From an uncultured Faecalibacterium sp. (GTDB lineage: Bacteria > Bacillota > Clostridia > Oscillospirales > Ruminococcaceae), in NCBI GenBank assembly GCA_945982465.1, contig CAMFSB010000133.1, positions 1 to 5,410 of the forward strand: 5,410 bases of DNA, in the 5' to 3' direction. Every line of letters begins with the position of its first letter. Position 1 is the stretch's first letter. Of the stretch, positions 1 to 4,111 are shown piece after piece. The notes under the pieces were generated by a model. That model ran no database searches. It was not told the origin of the DNA and was given only the letters and a program-made list of their open reading frames with translations. A program made the translations under genes and the position numbers.

Positions 1-70
1 CCCCCGACGCTGCAACAACAACCTCGCTGCTTGCTACTCAGCTACTCTGAACGCGCGGACGTGCAGCAAA

Positions 71-259
71 GTGGCTAAGTGGGAATGTTGTGGTAAGGGC
101 ATGGCGATCGGCATCAAGGTCTCCCACTCTCATCGTCGGAGCAATCGTACCTGGAAGCCCAATGTCAAGCGCGTGAAGGCGGTTGTTGACGGTTCTCCCA
201 AGTATATTTACGCATGCTCCCGCTGCCTGCGCTCGGGTAAGGTCACCCGCGCTGTCTAA
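71..259 (+). CDS. rpmB: 50S ribosomal protein L28 (bL28)
   Basis: A 62-residue protein of the large ribosomal subunit, of the usual length for short Gram-positive bL28. The diagnostic core V-S-H-S-H-R-R-S-N-R-T-W-K-P-N spans residues 17-31. The C-terminal end carries C49-S-R-C52 followed by LRSGKV, typical of zinc-binding bL28. The first cysteine pair is abnormal. The family pattern is MAKCxxCGK, whereas here residue 4 is Trp (TGG at 80-82) and the cysteines are at 6 and 7, so the first C-x-x-C is lost. The start is GTG at 71; no ATG fits, because the family's N-terminal MAK begins exactly there. I see no good Shine-Dalgarno sequence in the preceding bases. The identity is secure; the integrity of the first ~30 bases of the gene is less so, because they sit near the window edge. 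A terminator follows 13 bases after the stop, so the gene appears to be monocistronic. Confidence 0.95.
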   Translation: MAKWECCGKGMAIGIKVSHSHRRSNRTWKPNVKRVKAVVDGSPKYIYACSRCLRSGKVTRAV

Positions 260-272
260 GGAATGGCAACAG

Positions 273-301
273 CCCCTCTCACCTCCGTGAGGGGGGTTTT
301 T
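273..301 (+). terminator. Intrinsic terminator after rpmB
   Basis: The arm 273-282 pairs with 287-296 (10 pairs, one G-U) around the loop CTCC, and five T follow (297-301). The opposite strand has no T-run after the hairpin, so it should act only on rightward transcription. It separates rpmB from the DUF4250 gene, which starts 28 bases further on. Confidence 0.9.
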
Positions 302-315
302 GTATACGGATCTGC

Positions 316-320
316 GGAGG
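316..320 (+). promoter_or_regulatory. Ribosome binding site fixing the DUF4250 start
   Basis: GGAGG lies 8 bases before the ATG at 329. This favours 329 over the longer in-frame start at 263, which would place the rpmB terminator hairpin inside the coding region. Confidence 0.85.
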
Positions 321-328
321 AAACGATC

Positions 329-505
329 ATGGCACTGCCTGTTGACCCCATCATGCTGCTGAGCGTGGTGAACTTGAAGCTGCGCGACTACTACCCCACG
401 CTGGACGCGCTGTGTGACGATTTGCAGGAGGATAAAGCCGCCCTGTGCAGCCGGCTGGAAGCCGCCGGTTATACTTACGACGCCGTGCACAACCGTTTTG
501 TGTAA
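329..505 (+). CDS. DUF4250 domain-containing protein
   Basis: A 58-residue protein that consists entirely of one DUF4250 domain, a family of unknown function common in Clostridia. Family hallmarks as I remember them are all present: an N-terminal L-P-x-D-P-x-M-L-L-S (residues 3-12), then V-N-x-K-L-R-D (14-20), LDALCDDL (24-31), and a C-terminal G-Y-x-Y-D-x-x-x-N-R-F-V. There is no signal peptide or membrane segment, so it should be cytoplasmic. The predicted make-up is small and mostly helical. The start at 329 is chosen for its GGAGG at the right spacing. The stop overlaps the AAAGGAGG of the next gene, which suggests co-transcription and possibly coupled translation with the hydrolase downstream. 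Only 28 bases separate the rpmB terminator from this start, leaving little room for a normal promoter. Expression may depend on read-through from rpmB or on a promoter inside it. Function: unknown. Confidence 0.88.
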   Translation: MALPVDPIMLLSVVNLKLRDYYPTLDALCDDLQEDKAALCSRLEAAGYTYDAVHNRFV

Positions 506-511
506 AGGAGG
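504..511 (+). promoter_or_regulatory. Ribosome binding site fixing the hydrolase start
   Basis: A full AAAGGAGG lies 8 bases before the ATG at 520 and shares two bases with the stop codon of the DUF4250 gene (503-505). It supports 520 rather than the earlier in-frame start at 445, which would lie inside the DUF4250 gene. Confidence 0.88.
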
Positions 512-519
512 AAGCCCGG

Positions 520-1287
520 ATGCAAATTACATATTATAAGGAATACAGCCGTTACATGGGCCGGGAAATGGAGTTCAAGGTATACGGCAGCGGCGGCGTG
601 CCGATGCTGGCTTTGCCCTGCCGCGGCGGCCGCTTTTACGACTGGGAGGACCACGGCATGACCGTGGCCGCGGCCCAGTTTATCGACAGCGGACGGCTGC
701 AGGTGTTCTGTGCCGACAGCGCCGACGGCGAGAGCTTTTTGGCCGGCGGCGACGCCCGTGCCCGGGCCGAAAAAGCCGCGCGCTGGTTTTGCTACCTGAC
801 GCTGGAACTGTACCCCCGCATTCTGGAGCTGAACGGCGGCAAGGCTGGGACGGTGGCGGCCGCCGGCACCGACCTGGGCGCCGCCCACGCGCTGCGGCTG
901 TGGCTGCGCCGGCCGGAGCTGTTCTGCGGCGTGATCGCGCTTTCGGGCGAATACGAAGCTGCGCGCTTTTTTGGCCAGGCAGCAGATGACCTGACGCTGC
1001 GTTGCGGCTGTGCGGAGTTGGTGCGCAGCGGGGTGTTCCGCGCGCCTGCTGCCCCCCAGACGGCCGCAGGCGAAACGCCGGCCGGCGCGCCAGTCATCCT
1101 GTGCGCCGGCCGCGGCCCGTGGGAGGACGCGGCGCTTGCATCGACCCAGGCCATGGCCGGACTTCTGCAAGCCGCCGGCGCAGACGTGCAGCTGGAGGTC
1201 TGGGGCGACGATGTGAGCCACGACTGGGCCTGGTGGCAGCGGCAGTTCTCGCTGTTTACGGCGCGCCTGCTGAACGCAGTGCATTGA
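520..1287 (+). CDS. Putative esterase-family alpha/beta-hydrolase, nucleophile Ser replaced by Asp
   Basis: A 255-residue cytoplasmic protein with no signal peptide, about full length for the short 'esterase family protein' group of alpha/beta-hydrolases (PF00756-like) seen in Clostridia. Recognisable family blocks in order: the N-terminal YYKEYSRYMGREMEFKVYG with L-P-C-R-G-G-R-F-Y-D-W-E-D near residues 32-45; V-F-C-A-D-S-x-D-G-E-S; the nucleophile-elbow region G116-T-D-L-G-A121; R-R-P-E-L-F-C-G-V-I-A-L-S-G; G199-P-W-E-D203; and V-S-H234-D-W-A-W-W, which holds the usual catalytic His. The family elbow, as I recall it, is G-C-S-M/L-G-A, so the serine position here is Asp118 (GAC, 871-873). Changing a Ser codon to GAC takes at least two base changes, so a single read error does not explain it. 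The protein may be a non-catalytic relative or use another chemistry; the substrate is unknown. Residues ~170-195, rich in Ala and Pro, look like a variable loop. It is the second gene of an apparent DUF4250-hydrolase operon. Confidence 0.82.
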   Translation: MQITYYKEYSRYMGREMEFKVYGSGGVPMLALPCRGGRFYDWEDHGMTVAAAQFIDSGRLQVFCADSADGESFLAGGDARARAEKAARWFCYLTLELYPRILELNGGKAGTVAAAGTDLGAAHALRLWLRRPELFCGVIALSGEYEAARFFGQAADDLTLRCGCAELVRSGVFRAPAAPQTAAGETPAGAPVILCAGRGPWEDAALASTQAMAGLLQAAGADVQLEVWGDDVSHDWAWWQRQFSLFTARLLNAVH

Positions 1288-1346
1288 ACGCTCCGCATTT
1301 GGGCGGCGGGCTTTTAAAGCTGCCGCGCCATCCATAAAACCTGCCA

Positions 1347-1379
1347 GATGCAGGGCGCATGAGCGCCCTGCATCTTTTT
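1347..1379 (+). terminator. Intrinsic terminator after the hydrolase gene
   Basis: A perfect 12-bp stem (1347-1358 with 1363-1374), loop ATGA and five T at 1375-1379. It lies 59 bases after the hydrolase stop and ends the DUF4250-hydrolase unit. The bases between the stop and this hairpin show no gene. Confidence 0.93.
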
Positions 1380-1438
1380 GTTTATGCAGAACGTGCAAAA
1401 TGCTGGCGTTTGCCGCCGGTAATTCGTCATTCCGTCTA

Positions 1439-1467
1439 TTGGCTTTTTCGCTTTATCGTGCTAAACT
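1439..1467 (+). promoter_or_regulatory. Candidate housekeeping-sigma promoter for the amino-acid importer operon
   Basis: TTGGCT (1439-1444) and TAAACT (1462-1467) are separated by 17 bases, matching four of six bases of each consensus hexamer. The site sits between the upstream terminator and the binding-protein gene, about 67 bases before its ATG, which is the right place for the operon promoter. Transcription would start near 1474. This is called by eye, without start-site evidence. Confidence 0.5.
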
Positions 1468-1473
1468 GGTGAA

Positions 1474-1496
1474 GCGGTAAAGGGAATCCCTGCCGC
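1474..1496 (+). promoter_or_regulatory. Imperfect hairpin at the start of the predicted 5' leader
   Basis: Bases 1474-1478 pair with 1492-1496 (one G-U) and 1481-1484 pair with 1488-1491, with AA (1479-1480) bulged and a 3-base loop. It begins where the mRNA is predicted to begin, so it could be a 5'-end stabilising stem. Read as DNA, the small inverted repeat could equally be an operator. There is no T-run, so it is not a terminator. Confidence 0.3.
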
Positions 1497-1533
1497 ATCA
1501 TGGCACAAATGCGAAACAGAGGGAGTTTACAAT

Positions 1534-2367
1534 ATGAAATACACTAAGATCGACCGCCGTACCTTTCTGAAAGCCGCCGGCCTGACCGCCGTGGCGGCTT
1601 CGGCCTCCGGCCTGCTGGCCGGCTGCGGCAGCGCCAGCAGCAGCACCAGCGACTACGAGTACATCCAGGGCAAGGGCAAGCTGGTCATCGGCATGACCAT
1701 CTTCAACCCCATGAACTACTACGACGAAAACGGCAAGCTGATCGGCTTTGACACCGAGCTGGCCGAGGCCGTGTGCGCCAAGCTGAACCTGACCCCCGAG
1801 TTCCAGGAGATTGAGTGGGACAACAAGATCACCGAGCTGAGCAGCAAAAACATCGACTGCATCTGGAACGGCATGACCGTTACCGAAGAGCTGGGCAAGA
1901 GCATTGACTTTTCCACCCCGTACAGCGGCAACATGCAGGTCTGCGTGATCAGCAAGGCCAACGCCGGCACCTATACCAGCATCGACAGCATCAACGCCGC
2001 GGGCGTTACGGTCGGTGCGGAGGCCGGCCGCGCCGGTGAAAGCGCCGTTGAGGAGAACTTCCCCAACGCGGAGCTGATCTCCATGACTTCGCAGCGCGAC
2101 TGCCTGCTGGAGCTGAAAAGCGGCACCATTGATGTGGGCGTGATGGATTTTGTGATGGCCGACGCTGAACTGCAGGACGGCACCAGCTACACCGACCTGC
2201 AGATCGTGGACGGCATTGAGCTGTCCAAGGAAGAGTACGCCGTGGGCCTGCGCAAGGGCAGCGACTTTACCGAGGTGCTGAACAAGACGCTGGATGAGTT
2301 GGTTGCCGACGGCACGGTAGCCGCGCTGGCGGAAAAATATCCCTCTGTAATGGTAACGCTGGGCTGA
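1534..2367 (+). CDS. Amino-acid ABC transporter substrate-binding lipoprotein (family 3), predicted Tat export
   Basis: A 277-residue extracellular binding protein that captures the substrate for the permease/ATPase encoded next. The N-terminus has a twin-arginine motif D7-R-R-T-F-L-K13, a hydrophobic stretch and a lipobox L-A-G-C31. Together these predict Tat export and lipid anchoring to the outer face of the membrane. A Ser/Thr-rich linker follows, then a bacterial extracellular solute-binding domain (PF00497): GKLVIGMT near 48-55, the family signature G71-F-D-T-E-L-A-E-A-V, I-W-N-G-M-T-V-T, D125-F-S-T-P-Y, and G-V-M-D-F-V-M-A. Two usual ligand contacts differ. The Arg of the T-I-T-x-x-R motif, which grips the amino-acid carboxylate in HisJ/GlnH-type proteins, aligns with Leu120. 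The G-T/S-S/T-G turn reads G165-R-A-G168. I recall similar changes in some clostridial relatives, so the ligand should not be assumed. The start follows AGAGGGAG (1518-1525) by 8 bases. It is the first gene of the importer operon. Confidence 0.93.
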   Translation: MKYTKIDRRTFLKAAGLTAVAASASGLLAGCGSASSSTSDYEYIQGKGKLVIGMTIFNPMNYYDENGKLIGFDTELAEAVCAKLNLTPEFQEIEWDNKITELSSKNIDCIWNGMTVTEELGKSIDFSTPYSGNMQVCVISKANAGTYTSIDSINAAGVTVGAEAGRAGESAVEENFPNAELISMTSQRDCLLELKSGTIDVGVMDFVMADAELQDGTSYTDLQIVDGIELSKEEYAVGLRKGSDFTEVLNKTLDELVADGTVAALAEKYPSVMVTLG

Positions 2368-2389
2368 CCGTTCGATTCTGATACGCCAG

Positions 2390-2426
2390 GTGCTGCGGCG
2401 ATCAAAGCTCGCCGCAGCGCTTTTTT
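2390..2426 (+). terminator. Intra-operon terminator between binding-protein and permease genes
   Basis: A 12-bp stem (2390-2401 with 2409-2420, one G-U), 7-base loop TCAAAGC and six T (2421-2426). It has every mark of an intrinsic terminator, yet the permease ATG is only 20 bases beyond the T-run with no promoter visible between. Partial termination here would leave more binding-protein mRNA than membrane-complex mRNA, a common arrangement in binding-protein-dependent importers. Confidence 0.88.
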
Positions 2427-2433
2427 GCCCGCC

Positions 2434-2440
2434 AAAGGAG
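2434..2440 (+). promoter_or_regulatory. Ribosome binding site fixing the permease start
   Basis: AAAGGAG lies 6 bases before the ATG at 2447. It rules out the longer in-frame GTG start at 2390, which would encode the terminator hairpin itself. Confidence 0.88.
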
Positions 2441-2446
2441 CCCGCC

Positions 2447-3094
2447 ATGACGTTTATGCATGTTACTCGTTCGATGCTGGAAGGGTTCCGCAATACCTGT
2501 TACATCTTCGCTGTTGTACTGATCCTCTCGCTGCCGCTGGGGCTGGTGATCTCGTTTGGCAGCATGTCCCGCTTTAAGCCGCTGCGCGCGGTGACCAAAC
2601 TGGTGATCTGGGTGATCCGCGGCACGCCGCTGATGCTGCAAGTCATCACGGTGTTTTATGTGCCGGGCTTGGTGTTCGCCACCCCCATGACCAACCGCAT
2701 GCTGGCCGTGCTGATCGCGTTTGTCATCAACTATTCCATCTATTTTTCCGAGATCTACCGTTCGGGCATCGAATCCATCCCCGCCGGGCAGTACGAGGCC
2801 GGCATGGTGCTGGGCATGACCAAAAGCCAGATCTTTTTTCAGGTGGTGCTGCTGCAGGTGGTCAAGCGCATTCTGCCGTCCATGACCAATGAGATCATCA
2901 CGCTGGTCAAGGACACTTCCCTGGCCCGCGTGATCATGGTGGTAGAGGTCATCAAGGCCGCGCAGGACATCGTGGCCGGCTACGGCATCATCTGGCCGCT
3001 GTTCTACACGGCCGTGTTCTATCTGGCTGCAGTGGGCGTGCTGACCGTGCTGTCCAACCTGGCGGAACAGAAGCTGAGCTATTACAGGGGGTGA
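2447..3094 (+). CDS. Polar amino-acid ABC transporter permease (GlnP/HisM type)
   Basis: A 215-residue membrane protein, the usual size for the His/Glu/Gln/Arg/opine permease family (BPD_transp_1 fold). Hydrophobic segments lie near residues 16-37, 50-77, 84-101 and 182-203, with a further amphipathic stretch around 130-170. Family motifs seen: R58-G-T-P-L-M-L-Q65, which follows a membrane segment in this family; the cytoplasmic coupling loop I-P-x-G-Q-Y-E117-A-G-M-V-L-G123-M, which docks on the ATPase; and V-K-D-T-S-L (154-159). The coupling loop has E-A-G in place of the more common E-A-A. Only one permease gene is present, so the pore is probably a homodimer. An ATG at 2456 is a second, less well-spaced start option. 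The stop is 6 bases before the ATPase start, and the two genes are probably translationally coupled. Confidence 0.94.
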   Translation: MTFMHVTRSMLEGFRNTCYIFAVVLILSLPLGLVISFGSMSRFKPLRAVTKLVIWVIRGTPLMLQVITVFYVPGLVFATPMTNRMLAVLIAFVINYSIYFSEIYRSGIESIPAGQYEAGMVLGMTKSQIFFQVVLLQVVKRILPSMTNEIITLVKDTSLARVIMVVEVIKAAQDIVAGYGIIWPLFYTAVFYLAAVGVLTVLSNLAEQKLSYYRG

Positions 3095-3100
3095 GCAGGC

Positions 3101-3898
3101 ATGGCGATCTTACAGGTAAAAAGCCTGACCAAAAGCTTTGGGCGCACCGACGTGCTGAACGGCGTGAGCTTTGAGCTGGAAAAGGGCGAGGTTCTCTCCA
3201 TCATCGGCTCGTCGGGCGGCGGCAAGACCACGCTGCTGCGCTGCCTGAATTTTCTCGAAACGCCCACCGGCGGGCAGATCCTGGTCAACGGCACGCCGGT
3301 GTACGACAGCGAACATCCCGTTTCCCAAACCGAGGCGCAGCTGCGCAAAAACCGGCTGCATTTCGGGCTGGTGTTCCAGAGTTTCAACCTGTTCCCGCAG
3401 TACACGGTGCTGCGCAATATTACCCTGGCGATGGACCTTTTGGCAAAGGACACTGCCCGCGAAGCCGGCCAGAAGTTTGACAAAGCGGCCGCCCACGCCC
3501 GCAACGCGGCCAGGGCGCTGGAGCTTTTGGCCAGGGTGGGCCGGCCCGAAAAGCGAGACAGTTACCCGGGCGAGCTTTCGGGCGGTCAATGCCAGCGCGT
3601 GGCCATCGCCCGGGCGCTGGCACTGGAACCGGACATCCTGTGCTTTGACGAGCCCACCAGCGCCCTGGACCCGGAACTGACCGGCGAGGTGCTGAAGGTG
3701 ATCCGCGAGCTGAAAAACAACCACACCACCATGATCATTGTAACGCACGAGATGGAATTTGCGCACAACGTGTCCGACAAGGTGATCTTTATGGCCGACG
3801 GCGTGATCGCCGAGCAGGGCACGCCGGAGCAGGTGTTCGAGCATCCGCAGAGCGCCAAGATGCAGAACTTTCTGGCCAAAAGCCTGGAGACCTTTTGA
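3101..3898 (+). CDS. Polar amino-acid ABC transporter ATP-binding protein (GlnQ/HisP type)
   Basis: A 265-residue cytoplasmic ATPase that powers the importer. Motifs in order: Walker A G36-S-S-G-G-G-K-T-T44, Q-loop Gln93 in V-F-Q-S-F-N-L-F-P, ABC signature L159-S-G-G-Q163-C-Q-R-V-A-I-A-R-A-L, Walker B I-L-C-F-D183-E184-P-T-S-A-L-D, and H-loop His216 in I-V-T-H-E-M. All catalytic residues are present. It is about 20-25 residues longer than the usual ~240. The extra length lies before the Q-loop (~69-88) and in the helical subdomain around 113-140, an Ala-, Arg- and Lys-rich stretch. The Walker A is slightly unusual in having Ser at the Pro position and Gly at the second Ser position, which should be tolerated. 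The start is fixed by AGGGGGTGA (3086-3094), which overlaps the permease stop, with a spacing of 6 bases. It is the last gene of the importer operon. Confidence 0.96.
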   Translation: MAILQVKSLTKSFGRTDVLNGVSFELEKGEVLSIIGSSGGGKTTLLRCLNFLETPTGGQILVNGTPVYDSEHPVSQTEAQLRKNRLHFGLVFQSFNLFPQYTVLRNITLAMDLLAKDTAREAGQKFDKAAAHARNAARALELLARVGRPEKRDSYPGELSGGQCQRVAIARALALEPDILCFDEPTSALDPELTGEVLKVIRELKNNHTTMIIVTHEMEFAHNVSDKVIFMADGVIAEQGTPEQVFEHPQSAKMQNFLAKSLETF

Positions 3899-3945
3899 CC
3901 CCGGGCCGCCTGCCGCATCATCCAAATCCGCATGATCGCACTAGC

Positions 3946-3976
3946 AACGCCCCGCCTGGCAGCAGGCGGGGCGTTT
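3946..3976 (+). terminator. Hairpin terminator ending the importer operon
   Basis: A perfect 13-bp stem (3946-3958 with 3963-3975), loop GCAG, lying 47 bases after the ATPase stop. The T-run is short (TTT, then G), so termination may be incomplete. The stem is symmetric enough to slow leftward transcription from the convergent kinase gene as well. Confidence 0.72.
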
Positions 3977-4029
3977 GTGGTATCAAAGGGCAATTTCCTT
4001 GCGCGAAAACATGCAGAACCATACGGTAT

Positions 4030-4054
4030 AAAAGCCCCGGCGAGGCGGCAGGGC
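4030..4054 (-). terminator. Possible weak terminator for the histidine kinase gene
   Basis: On the minus strand GCCCTG (4054-4049) pairs with CGGGGC (4039-4034), six pairs including one G-U, around a 9-base loop, followed by TTTT (4033-4030). It lies about 58 bases after the kinase stop. The stem is short, so this is only a candidate. The rest of 3977-4111 shows no gene. Confidence 0.35.
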
Positions 4055-4111
4055 GAAAGCGGTCGCGCGGAACGACGAGTCCGCCGGGTGCCAGGGCCCG
4101 CATTTCACGGT

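Noticed and set aside
263..328. N-terminal extension of the DUF4250 protein from the ATG at 263
   Set aside because: It would translate the rpmB terminator. The family protein begins at 329, where a proper ribosome binding site exists.
1303..1325. Imperfect inverted repeat around CTTTTAAAG after the hydrolase stop
   Set aside because: The pairing needs a bulge and a very small loop and has no T-run. The real terminator is the perfect hairpin at 1347-1379.
475..1398. Long minus-strand open frame (307 codons) opposite the hydrolase gene
   Set aside because: It is the antisense shadow of a GC-rich gene. The protein is low in pattern, rich in Arg/Ala/Gly/His, and matches no family I know. The plus strand has a recognised protein with a good ribosome binding site.
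2390..2446. N-terminal extension of the permease from a GTG at 2390
   Set aside because: It would translate the intra-operon terminator hairpin. AAAGGAG precedes the ATG at 2447.
1498..2493. 331-codon minus-strand open frame opposite the binding-protein gene
   Set aside because: The translation has the repetitive Val/Ala/Gly/His make-up typical of antisense frames, runs through the terminator hairpin, and lies opposite a clear family-3 binding protein.
3110..3925. 271-codon minus-strand open frame opposite the ATPase gene
   Set aside because: It is the antisense shadow of a canonical ABC ATPase, with no motif of its own.
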